Source: Plasmodiophora brassicae (Eukaryota; Endomyxa; Phytomyxea; Plasmodiophorida; Plasmodiophoridae). From it: a stretch of DNA of 64,000 bases. How positions within the stretch are numbered: position 1 is the stretch's first letter; each line of letters opens with the position of its first letter. Positions 29,746-41,000 of the stretch are shown in pieces. A model generated the notes under the pieces. It was not told where the DNA came from. It did not search any database and was given only the letters and a program-made list of their open reading frames with translations. Both the position numbers and the translations under genes were made by a program. The stretch covers positions 124,001 to 188,000 of the forward strand of contig JASFAU010000014.1 in NCBI GenBank assembly GCA_039704465.1. The letters are read 5' to 3'.

Positions 29746-30673
29746 TTACTTTGATTGCCGGTACATCCGCGACTGGACGATGATGAGAACGTCGAAGGCG
29801 AGCGTGCCGATGCTGCCGAGCAGGTACGGGAGCTTCTTGACGCAGAACTCGGCCCAGAAGTTGTCCGTGACGACCGGCGCGGCTTGCTCGATGACGGCGT
29901 CGACGATGATCCGCAGGCCGTACGTCGTGTTCGCCGCCACGAACAGCATGAACATGGCCGGGGACAGGTCGTCGCAGCGCTTCTCCTGGTAGTTCTTGAC
30001 GACCTGAGGGATACGCGCGAAAAAGAACAACGCATTGCCGAGCCAGGCCAGGACGGTCCCGGTCGTCGTCACCCAGAACGCCAGATTCTCCTCGGGAACG
30101 CAGAGCACCTTGTTGTCTTGGAGCAGCGTCCTGGACGCAGCCGATGACGGTACGGTCGTGGACGTGAACGACGACAGGGTTCCCGTGGTGAACAGCGCAA
30201 CGCCGAACAGAGCAACAGCCGCCTTCCTCGTCGCCGACGTCCTCGCGCCGTATCGCTTCGGGTAGACGCGGTTGTAGTAGTACATCTGCGACAGCATGAC
30301 GGCGTCATCGAACAGGAAGTACCCGCCGAGGACAACCATGGTCAGCGGCTGCTGCAACAGGACACTTGATATGAAGTTCGAAATGTCAGCGACGGCGCGG
30401 ACGACGATGAACGCTGCCGATAGCGATTCGCAATGCTTGTTGCGGTAGTTGCGCCAGTACTGAGGCAGGCCTGCCGTCATCCATGCCAGGATGGACAATA
30501 CGCCTGCAAGGTGACGTCAGGACGCGGCGTACGGCACAGACGGGGAACGACGAACCCAGCATTGACGGGACATATTCGAGCGGCGTGTAGACGCATTCGC
30601 CAAAGACGGTCCCCATGAACTGAGAGTACCGGTACCCATTCTTGTAGATCGGTTCGCATTCACACCACGCCAT
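29746..30673 (-). CDS. PQ-loop membrane transporter (SLC66/YPQ-like)
   Basis: Two exons (30673-30556, 30503-29746) with a 52-nt intron encode 291 residues. Two PQ-loop motifs are present: AGLPQYWRNYRNKHCESLS and ARIPQVVKNYQEKRCDDLS, each followed by the usual helix pair. The splice restores SMLGVLSILAWM directly before the first motif. Seven or so helices are visible. The arrangement fits lysosomal/vacuolar cationic amino-acid exporters of the SLC66A1/Ypq1 group, though cystinosin- or MPDU1-like PQ-loop proteins cannot be excluded. The ATG at 30673 (MAWCECEP) was chosen because the further upstream start codon is TTG. Confidence 0.8.
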
Positions 30674-31638
30674 CGCGGACGCTTGCAACGGATTTGCAAT
30701 TGGGCGCTCCCGTCAGCGATCAGGTCACCCCGAAGCAACAACGCAAAAGAAAGTCCGTGGCTGACTGGCCCTACAGCTCGGCCGACTGTAGCAGCAACGC
30801 CTGCGCCCAGCACCGCTGTGTCGGCCGCCTGTGGCCGGTGCACTCCGTAGCCAGCAGCCCGCTCACGAACGAGGTCGCTTAAGGTTGGCCCGTTTCAGGA
30901 TCCGAAACGTCAGCTTCTGATTATTAGGTAGACTGATCGGGACGTTCTTTCCGTTGCACCGTTTTAATGGTTCCCTGGAGAGTCGTTACGTACTATGACG
31001 TTGCCAAAGAGTTCGGGATGAGGGCGCTACCAGCCAACGGTTCCGGGCGCTGGTTAACCACCTTCGGCGGTTCGAGACCGTTTTGCGATCGGGTCTCTGC
31101 AACGTTTCGTATCTGGGCAATATAGGCTATATACACCCAAGTGTCGCTTAGTTAAGCGAGCGAGTTTCGGGGCCTCGTAACAACACGACAAGCTGGGTTG
31201 GTCGTGTCACGATCGGAGAGTGTTGAGGTATTCGCAGACAATATGAACATGTTGAGTTATTCTCCACCGAGCTACGCTGCAGCCGCGTACGACGGGGAAA
31301 GAAGGCGCGTCCTGTGATCAAAGTGCCGAAACGATTACTGGCGCATCGGGACCGCTGCGCTGCGGCCAAGAGCAGCTATCGAAGACGATGACTGTTGTTG
31401 AGCATAATGCTGCACAGTATAGATATTCTCGAATGCTGAACTCGTTCGGTTACGGTAACTTAAGACAGAAGGCACAACACCCCAGATGTTGTTCAGTTCC
31501 TAGCGGAAAAGTAACATTTCCACTGGCAGTAACAGGTCCTGTGCATCTGATCTGACGGGTTGATCCCAGTACAGTATGTTTGGTTCAAACGTGCTCAGTG
31601 ATGTTGTATTTGTCAGGAATCCACAGCGTGCTGCCAAG
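30674..31638. other. Intergenic region
   Basis: Almost 1 kb without a supportable gene. TATA-like ATATAGGCTATATACA lies at about 31119-31134. It separates two minus-strand genes. Confidence 0.45.
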
Positions 31639-33918
31639 TCAGAGGACGTCACCATTGTGGCAACGCTGTTGGATGAACGTAGACATCTCGGCGTGGCGCG
31701 CGCTGACGACTTCCATGAAAAGCCTTTCGACGGTTCGGATACAATCATTACTGCCATCATCATCAAGGACTTGCCACAAGGTGACCTCCGACAGCATGTT
31801 CAAGAACGTGCGGTTCTTGAACTTGTCACGAGCGTCCACCAACCGGCAAAAGTCGTCCAACGACGCCAACCTGATGTGTAGAGAAATCACCATCTGGGAC
31901 AACTTCTCCATCAGACCGTCTAGGTGCTGGCGCCAACGGTGGAACACGTCGACGTCTCTGACGTGAACGGCGTAACGAGTCGCTTCGTAAACAGTATGCG
32001 CAGCCGTATGCAGGATCGTCCAGCCAGCAGGAACGTCTCGGTGCACTACAACCTCATTCAGAATGCCCAGGCGTTTCCCTTGTGCCAGGACAATCTCAAC
32101 AGCAGGAAGACCCATCATGACCGCCCAGTGGATCACTGACAAACCGTCATAGCACCCGAGAAGGAATCTCTGAAGGACCCCGTCGCCCCTACGATTCCGA
32201 ATCAAGTTCAGCGTTGTGGCGAGCGGTTCGGCGCGAGCTTTGGAAAACAAGATGGCCGCATGGTGGCGGTTCACGCGGGATGGAAGAGGCGGTGCCAGAT
32301 GGGAGATGATCAAGGTCGTCGAAGGGGGCCGCGACAAGAATGCGACTTTGCCTCGAGGACTGCCCGCACAAGCCACCATCGCGACTTCGTACGAAGACAT
32401 GGTCCTATTGGCGGCTGCCAGCACTGCCACGATGGGTACGACGTGTTGTTCGTGACTGGGGCTCCGCATCCAGAATTCCATGCAGGAGTCGCCTTTGACA
32501 ACGCGTTGCAACGCTCCCCAGATCCAGTCCCGGCTTGATGCACGACGCAGGATCCATTTAACGATGTGGCCCGTCATGCACTTCTTATGGAAGATTGTGT
32601 ACCCGTCTTCGTTGACGTGACGTAAAGCCGCCTGGACTTGGTCGTCGGTCGCGTGTCGCACTAAGCGATCCAGCACGGTCACGGGATCAGCTATGCCGCA
32701 CACGAAGAGATTGGTAAGTGCAGAGACACCAGGGCCACTGAGGATCACAGTGTCATCATCGAACATGGCCAGCAGCTGGCGAACAGGGAGCCGGTTGGAG
32801 AATTCATCTCCAATCGCGAGGGCAAGAACGCGACGCTTCCAGTTACGCTCGTCAAACCCGTCCCCGAATCGTCGGCGAAGAGCGCCCAAACAGGTTTCCA
32901 GCAGGACCGGTTTGTTGTCATTCGGCAGTCTCAAACGCCGTCTCAGGGGCTCGAAATGGAGCGCAAGTCCCCAGTAGGAGTAAGCGAGGAAGTCATCGTC
33001 TGCCTCCAGAAACGTCATCAAATGCTCCGCGAACGTAAATGCCTCGTCGCTGCCCGCGGTGTACCCTCGAACGCCACCGCTGTAGGAATGTGGGTTCATG
33101 TCAGAACCCAGCATTATGAGCAGGTTCGCCGCGCGGAAATAGCCTTCAGTTGTGGCTGTGTCCAGGAGACCGGTAATATCCATTCCGTGTGCCACCATGA
33201 CCTTCAGTAGGTCAAAGTCCAGGTCGCCATTCCGGATCTGCTCCTCAATATCGCAGTACGCCAGACCAGATAGGGCCATTCGCACCAAGTTGCGGTGGTG
33301 TTCAGGAAGCAGTTGCAGCAGAGCAGACGTAATACTGTCTCGTTCGTCGTACGGGACGGGGAATTTGTCAGACGCGGCAATTCGTTCGGATGCTGACGCC
33401 GCGTAGGCGTCAAAGCCTGCGACATCAAGAAAAGAGATAGAATGTTGGCGAAGGAACTGAAAGGCGCGCAAAGCTCGTTCCCGGTGCTGGATGTCAGCAC
33501 TCCGTTGCGATGTGTGTCGTATAGCAACTCCAAGGGCATATCCGTCAGCCAATCGCCAATCGACGACAATCGTCTTGAGCATCATCCGGAAATGGCCTGC
33601 ATCAATGTCATGGTCACCGTTGAGCAGATGGTCAGGGAGTAGGATCTGGGGGCGCAACGGCACCCGGCGATGGAGACATTCATGGATCCATTCCGCAGAT
33701 GGATCGCGAAGATAGTCGATGGCGTGGGGATCCTCGAAGTACGACAGAAGCGTCGTAAGGTTGGCTTCCGGTTTGAACAGCATCTCCCACTGACGCCTCG
33801 AGGTCAGGTCGGGTTCAAAACATGTCGTGAAACGATCGTGGGTGTCATCATCAACGCGGGCCGTGCGTCCAATTGCCACCACGCTGAACGCAAGAACGAT
33901 GACGCGAGTGAACGCCAT
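31639..33918 (-). CDS. Secreted protein with degenerate ankyrin-type repeats
   Basis: Starting at the ATG at 33918 the product has 759 residues and opens with a signal peptide (MAFTRVIVLAFSVVAIGRTA); the frame allows 11 more N-terminal residues from 33951. There is no transmembrane segment later. Helical repeat pairs resembling ankyrin units are scattered through it, for example LLDTATTEGYFRAANLLIML, DGLSVIHWAVMMGLPAVEIV and AGWTILHTAAHTVYEATRY. A secreted ankyrin protein could be an effector acting on a host or a surface protein. No catalytic motif was seen. The family is unknown, but the signal peptide plus long open frame make the gene itself likely. Confidence 0.65.
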   Translation of the reverse strand: MAFTRVIVLAFSVVAIGRTARVDDDTHDRFTTCFEPDLTSRRQWEMLFKPEANLTTLLSYFEDPHAIDYLRDPSAEWIHECLHRRVPLRPQILLPDHLLNGDHDIDAGHFRMMLKTIVVDWRLADGYALGVAIRHTSQRSADIQHRERALRAFQFLRQHSISFLDVAGFDAYAASASERIAASDKFPVPYDERDSITSALLQLLPEHHRNLVRMALSGLAYCDIEEQIRNGDLDFDLLKVMVAHGMDITGLLDTATTEGYFRAANLLIMLGSDMNPHSYSGGVRGYTAGSDEAFTFAEHLMTFLEADDDFLAYSYWGLALHFEPLRRRLRLPNDNKPVLLETCLGALRRRFGDGFDERNWKRRVLALAIGDEFSNRLPVRQLLAMFDDDTVILSGPGVSALTNLFVCGIADPVTVLDRLVRHATDDQVQAALRHVNEDGYTIFHKKCMTGHIVKWILRRASSRDWIWGALQRVVKGDSCMEFWMRSPSHEQHVVPIVAVLAAANRTMSSYEVAMVACAGSPRGKVAFLSRPPSTTLIISHLAPPLPSRVNRHHAAILFSKARAEPLATTLNLIRNRRGDGVLQRFLLGCYDGLSVIHWAVMMGLPAVEIVLAQGKRLGILNEVVVHRDVPAGWTILHTAAHTVYEATRYAVHVRDVDVFHRWRQHLDGLMEKLSQMVISLHIRLASLDDFCRLVDARDKFKNRTFLNMLSEVTLWQVLDDDGSNDCIRTVERLFMEVVSARHAEMSTFIQQRCHNGDVL

Positions 33919-35041
33919 CGGAATTCCGGAATGAAGCAGCCTCCGCCACATGCACGCGCGCCGACCACTGCGGATCGGGTCGAACTTCGGTGCCCCGAAA
34001 TAGAATCCGGGGTCGCGGACTTCCGTGGACGGCGCGACTCACGAGGTGGAGAAAGGTTGGGCCCGAGACGCGGACGCCCGTTTTGTCCGCCCAGCGCAGA
34101 GGAGACCAATGATGCAGTACGTAGATCGAATACATTGACGACATACGAAGGATGGCAGTTCCCTACAGGCCGCCGGCAGGTACGACCGCATCGACAGGGA
34201 CGCGGTCGCCCGATCCGATCTGGCCGACGTGCCGGCCGACGCGCTCCGCCCTTGCGACCCACCAACAGCGCCCGTCAGATCAGGGCAGTGGGCGTTGGCG
34301 TCCGTGAGCAAGCTGACAACCGACCACGTGCGGCTGGTCCCCAGTGCTCGTACTTTACCGCCATCCAGTCTCGTTCAGGATGCCCTGTCCCGGACGCGAG
34401 TTCAAACCCGGAAAGGCGTCCGAGCGGTCGTGTCCAGGCGGTAGGCGGCATCCGACATAGGACTGCTGGGGAGGACTTGTTCTGCAGGCGCGGGTCGTGA
34501 ACGACAACGACAGGAGGGTTCGACTCGGCCTGGCACCTGCCGCAATCGGCAACGGCTACCGCGAGATCATCGTGGATGCGACTGCCGTACATGCGGGCAC
34601 CTTCCGATGGGGAAGTGCCTCGGGACGACTCGGCAATGTCGAATTGTAAACGCCATCGCTGACGAACTAGTATTCAACAACTGTACATTCTGGTGGTTCG
34701 ATGGTGGAACAGTACACAACGACAGCCACAGTTCGGTGCCCCTCGATTGTCTAATAGCCCCGCAGTCTCAACCGTTCTTCCACATGAATGAATGGCTGTC
34801 ATCAACGCGACAAGCATCAGGAGGCTGCTCGACAATATCCGATTCGACGTCGGGACAGCAGGAGGGAAGTGGTATCCCGACAGTGTGCACTATCAGCTGA
34901 CCGATGTGCATGTTTTCTGGGCGTGTACAGGGTTGTGTGCACCAATGGTCACCTTGACCGTTGGAGATGGCTGGCAATACCTGGGACCACGACTCGAAGG
35001 ATTGCCCGCCTCTGCTCCGCATACAAGAACATTGTCGTGCA
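33919..35041. other. Region without a confident gene
   Basis: Several plus-strand frames read through 34160-34660 (containing DVPADALRPCDPPTAPVRSG and REIIVDATAVHAGTFRWG) and 34690-35030. They cannot be joined into a convincing protein and match no family I know. A small spliced gene is possible. Confidence 0.3.
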
Positions 35042-38000
35042 TTATTCTAGTAGAAGTCTCGCCGCCTCATCCTGGTCGGCAAACGGGTCCTCGAGCGGGA
35101 CCACCGGAGGCGATGCCGCTGGATGCTGCTCCTGCGGCTGCTGCTGCTGCTGGTCGTGATGGCCCACCGCGAATCCATCCCAGGAGGGCATTGCCGCAGG
35201 GGCCGGCACCACCGGGTCGTCTTTCCCGTCGGTGTCGCTGTCGCTCGTAGCGTTGCCCGAATCCCTCGTCGACGACGACATGCCGGAGCCGACCCCGGAC
35301 CCAACGACGACGTCGTCGGAGGCGTTGGCGAGGACCGCCATCGTGACCTGCCCCAGGGCGACGCCGCCGGCGTCGTCCGTGCCGACCTGCTTGGGCGACG
35401 ACTCGATCGTGGCGCCCGACTGCCGCACGAGCCGTTTGGCGAACAGCGACCCGCGCCGGATGGCGGTCGGGGGGACGCCCCCGGGCAGGGCGTCCTGGCG
35501 GTCGTCGCCGTCCGCCTCGTCGTTCTGCTCGTCGACCTCGGCGACGAGGTTGTCGGCCTCGGCGCCCAGGCCGCTGCTCGTGCGGCGGTGCCGGACGGCG
35601 CCGCTGCCGACGCGGCGGTGCTGGCCGATGGCGGCCGTGAAGCGCTTGGCGGCCGACGCCGCCTTCATCAGCCCGTTCACCGAGTTGATCGCCGTGCTCG
35701 ACGGCGTGTCGCGCGTGAACTCGGACGACGGGAACGGGTCCGTCGCCAGCCGCACGAAGTAGGTGACGTCCGACGGCAGCAGCGCGATCGTCCTGGCGAA
35801 CGCCAGCAGCGCCTGCTGCCGGCCGACCGCCCGCTTGACCTGGTTGCTGCAGTGCAGCAGGTTCGGCGGGCACGACAGCGCCAGGCGCGCCGCCGAGTCC
35901 ACCTGCACACGCGCACGCGTCTCAGACGTCGTCGTCACGCCCGTCTCCGTCTCTCTCTCACCGTCCCGCCGAACACGGAATGGCGCAGGCGCATGCCCGG
36001 CAGGATCGCCGACAGCAGGCCGCCGACGTCCATGCCGCCGGCCACGTCGAGGCAGCGCTCGGGCAGGTCGCCCCTGGACGCCTGCAGGTCGCCCGCCCGT
36101 TTGATCATCCTCAGCGCCGCCTGCCGCATCGTCACCAGCTGGCACACACACACACCGCACACACCGCACACAGACCTGGATCGTGCTCGTCAGGCGCATG
36201 CGCCGGTCGGTGTCCACGTCGGCGTCCGGCTTCGTGGCGCCGCCCGCGTCGTCGTCGTCGAACTCGAACTCCTCCTGCGCGTGCCGGAGCCCGCACACGA
36301 AGACGAACGACCCGCCGGCACTGGTTCGCAGGGCGTCACCGGTGAGGGGCGGGCGGTTGCACCGGCCGCGCGCGCACACGTACCTCAGGACGTGGATGCA
36401 CGAGTACTCGTGGCAGATGGAGACCCAGTCCTCGAACAGGAGCGAGATGATGCTGATGGCCTCGTGCGGCGCCGCCCGGAACCGGTCGATCAGGGCGGGC
36501 AGGCCGACCAGCTCGACCTGCGCCACCGACACGTTGTTGCAGAGCCAGCCGCGCGGCTCGAACGACGTGTCCAGCGCGCTGGCGATCGGCCGGGGCACCA
36601 GCCTGACGCGGAGAGAAGTTAGGCTGGCGCGACACGCGTCGGACGCGCGACCCACCTGGGAAGGATGCTCTTCACCGTCTGCCTGTGCTCGTTGCCGAGC
36701 CACTCGAGGAAGAAGTGTTGGCGGACGGTGCGCTCGCGAGCGTAACTGGCGACGACGCTACAGGAGACGGCGGCGAGGTACACGCCGAGGTACAGGGCGG
36801 TCAGCGGCCAGGCGAACCGCAGGACGACCAGGTAGTCGAGGACGAAGACGACCGCGAACGACAGCCCTGGACGGCGACACACACACACACACAACGTCAG
36901 CGTGGCGGCGCAAGGCGGCGACACAACAGCGGGAGGGCCCCCACCTAGGACGGCGCATTGCACGAACCTCAGCCCGTCCACGTCGAGCGTCGCCGTGCAA
37001 TGCGCGACGGCCAGCAGCGTCGTGACGAGGTTGGGCCGCGCGTACCGGTTCCGGCTGGTCAGCAGGGCAATGTACCCGAACGCCTATACGACCGTCAAGA
37101 TCGGGCGCGCCCCACCCGGCCCTTCCTACGTTAATGGCCTGCAGGGCGATCTGGAACACGTAGACGCCGGCCGCGAACCGGCCCTGCTCCAGGAACCGGG
37201 TCAGGCGGGCGCTCCACACCGGCGACTGAATGAGGGCGCTCAGGCCGCCGCCCATCACCTGCACAGCACGCGCGGTCAGTCGACCTCGATGAGGGCGCGC
37301 GCGTGCCAGGGCGCCCGACCAGGTACAGGAACAGCAGCGTGAACCCGGCGGCGTCGAACCCGAAGAACAGGTTCGTCAGCAGCTCGATGACGCCCAGCGC
37401 CAGCGCCTTGTCGTACCCGGCCGCCAGGCGCTTCACCAGGCCGTTCCCGACGTACCTGCCAAAGTCGTCCTCCAGCGTGGCCCTTTACGCGGGCGGTCAA
37501 CGCGGGCACACACACACGTACGACGACACGGGCACGCACCATGGCATCGTCTTGAACGCGCTCGACTCCACGATCTGGTTGACGTCGTACCGCAGCGTCC
37601 ATCTGTGACACCGCTGCCCTGGTCAGCATTGCGACAGCGCGGGCGACGAACGCACGTCTGCCCCCGACCGGTGCAACGGGACGTCGATCGCCTGCAGGCT
37701 GGCCTGTCGGGTCGGGGTCAGCGAAGGGTGCACGTCAATCGACAATGGGAGCGCCACCATACGTCTTGTTCCTCGAGGCGGACGTGGACGCCGAGGTGCT
37801 TGACGTACCCGTCCGTGTCGATGGCGCGCTCGATGTGGTCGAACTCGGCCTTGACGGGTCCGACCAGGCGGTAGACGTGCCGGTGCCCGTCGGTGAACGC
37901 CAATCGCAGCGACGCGCGCTTCGCGTCCTCGTCGTTGTTCCCGTCCACTGTGTGGCAGGGGCGGCCATCAGCGAGCGATCAGTGAACCGCCAGGCGCCCC

Positions 38001-41000
38001 CGGGGGGCGTACCGTGCGCCAGGCGGTACGGGTCGTTCGTGTTCATCAGCGGCAACGACGGGTTCTGCGCGTGGTGCAGGCGGTCGAGCGACTTGAGGTA
38101 GTTGCCAAAGTCGAGCGCCTGCGCCACCGAGTTGGCCAGGCCCGCCTCGATCATGAAGGCGACGGCGTCCCGCCCCAGGAAGCAGTTGTCGAAGGCGGCC
38201 CCCTTGTACAGGCGCGTCTCGAAGCGCAGGTTGTTCTGCAGGCCCAGGGCGAGCGCCTGCGCGTCGACGCGCTCGGCGCTGTTCAGGCGGAACAGGGCGC
38301 GCCGGCCGTCGCGGAACGGGCGGCGCGGGTCGATCGCGTCCTGCAGGAAGCTCCTGGCCGTCAGGTAGGACGCGATCTCGACCGCCTCATCGCGGCTCCC
38401 GGCGAGCTTGTGCGCCAGGATCAGGTCGACGCAGGCGGCGCCGGTGAACGTCTTCGGGTAGGCGCGGCACCAGCGCTGGTGCGTCGCGACCGGCAGCGCC
38501 CGGCGGATCGTGCGCACGACCCGCTTCAGGTCGACGTCGGGCGCGATCCGGAACCGGTACCACTCGCTGGCGCTGTCCACGAAGTCGCGGTCGGCGTCGA
38601 CGGCCCCGACGATCACGTTGTGCATGCGCAGGGCGCTCCCGAGCCGCACCGCATCGAACCTGTGCGACACGCGCGTCACGTGCGTTCGTCGACGAAGGGC
38701 GGGCGCGCGACGCACCTGCTGACGCAGGCCTCGTTGCTGACCAGCAGGTCGACGACGTCGCTGCCGGTGAAGCATCGGCGAACGGTGCGCAGGCCCAGGC
38801 AGCGGCGCCGGTCGGCGATGGTCAGCCGCGAGCGCAGCATGGCGACGACGGCCTCGCTGAACGGCTCCGGTTCCGGTTCGGTCGGGCCCGCCGCCGCGTC
38901 GGTCGTCGTCGTCGTCGCGCCCGACCCGCTGTCATGCGACGACAGGCGCGTCAGCGACGGCGCTGGCTCCCGGTTCCTGGACGACGCGCGCTGCTCCGAC
39001 TCGGACCCGCCCGCCTTCTTCGGGAACGACACGGGCCGGGCGACGTACGCGTGCCGGACGAGCTGGTAGGTCGTCGCCGAGATGAAGATCTGGCCGGCGC
39101 CCGCGATCGTCTGCAGGGAGCGGGCGCCGCGCATCGCGTCCCCGAAGACGGACGTGTAGATCCTCGGGGGGATCGCGTCCGTGTCGGCGACGTCCCACTC
39201 GGGCAGGGCCGCCCGGGCCGCCCACCCGCTGTGCACGCCCATCGCCAGCGTCAGCATGACGCCGAACAGGGCGTGCGAGACGCGCGGGTCGTTCAGCTCG
39301 GCGAGTTGCACGGCGACGCGCGCCATCTCCACCGCCTGCGATGCGGTCAGCAGCCGAGGCAGCAGCAGCAGCATCACACGCGCCCCTGACCGAGTCGGAC
39401 GGCGATTCGTTGTGCCCAGCGGACGCGACGAGCAGGGCGCCCTGGCCGGCGCCCATCACCGAGCAGTGCGCCTCGATGCGGGCGACGTTGCGCTTCAGGA
39501 CCGTCTCGATGATGTCGTGGACCTTGCTGAGCAGGGCGATCGCCTGCGACGGCGTCCGGTGCTGGATCAGCCGGGGCAGGTTGTCGATGCCAACGACGAG
39601 GACGGTGACGTTCGGCGACACGATCGTTGGGGCGCGCGACAGGACGCGCGCGACGTACTCGCGGAACTCACTGATCATGCGAGCGGAGAGCAGCGCCGCC
39701 CGCTTCTCCGACACGGTCGTCATCGTGTGGCCCGCGTTCGGCACCATGTCCTGGACGACGGACGTCGACAGGTGGAACGCCAGGCGGTACCGGCGCTCCT
39801 GCAGGAACAGCAGGCGCTGGCGGCGCTCCCACGCGTAGCAGGTGGCGCCGCCAGCGACGGCGACGATCGCGTACATCAGGTCGAACAGGACGGCCTGGAC
39901 GGGCGTGACCGCGAAGTACAGGTCGGACCAGGCCATGCCGATGAACGCGGCGTTCATCGTGACGGCGTCGAACGCGACCAGGGCGACGCCGTCGACGAAG
40001 GCCAGCGCGAACTGCGTCAGGACCAGGAACGGGTACAGGAGCGCCGGCAGCAGGCCGACGAACGCCGGCAGGGTCAGGTCGCTCTGACGCCGGGCGGCGT
40101 CGTCGCCGATCGCCGCCGCCGTCGGCCACATCGTCAGCGTCTTGATGACGGACAGGCCCACGAGGAGCAGGGCGACGTTCAGGCGCGTGGGCCCGCCCGA
40201 CCGGAACCTGGACAGAGGGGCACAGGCAGGCCACGTCAGCAGCCAGCAGAGCGGCCCGCTCGAGCGCGCGCGCGCACCGGTCCAGCAGGGTGACGATGCC
40301 GCCGATCCAGCCGACGACGAGCAGGGCGCGGGGCGTGGCGAGCGGCGCCCCCTGCAGCATCTCGAACGGGCACTCGGCGAGCAGGGCGACGGCTAGCAGG
40401 AACAGCTTGACGCGGACGACGGCGAACAGGCGTCGCTCGCTGATGCACCGGAACGACGCCTCGCGGTCGTCGCAGTCGGCCCGGGCCCGGGACGCCATCA
40501 GCGGGTCGGCGCCGTCGCCGACCGCCGCCTGGAACCGCAGGGTCGCCCTGGCCAGCCGCATCGTGTAGACGGTCAGCGGCTGGGTGGACGGCGCCGCGAA
40601 GTTCTTCACGGACGCGCGCCTCGTCGACGCCTCGTTCGTCGACGCCGACGGCGACTGCATCATGAAGAAGGTGGCGATGGAGGAGCGGCGCCCGGTCGAG
40701 TCGGTCGTCGTCGCGTTTGACATCGTGCTCGTCATCCGCTGCACGATCGACATGCGACGGGCGGGCGCGTCCCCCGCGGCCGCCTGCGTTGCCGCGCCCG
40801 CTAGGCCCTTCAGCGCCGTCGTCGTCGTCGTCGTCGTCGACGTCCGGCGGCCGGCCAGCAGGTCGCGACGGGACTGGGCCTGCACCGACAGCCGCCGAAC
40901 CGAGATGTTGTCCGCCGTCCGCTCCACCGCCTCCGTGATCGTCGTCGTCGAGCTCGACAGCGACGTGTTCCGGTGGTGCTTCGGCTCGGGCGACGCGGTC

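Noticed and set aside
35123..36622. 499-codon plus-strand frame
   Set aside because: Antisense shadow of the cyclase-like 2 and C-terminal exons.
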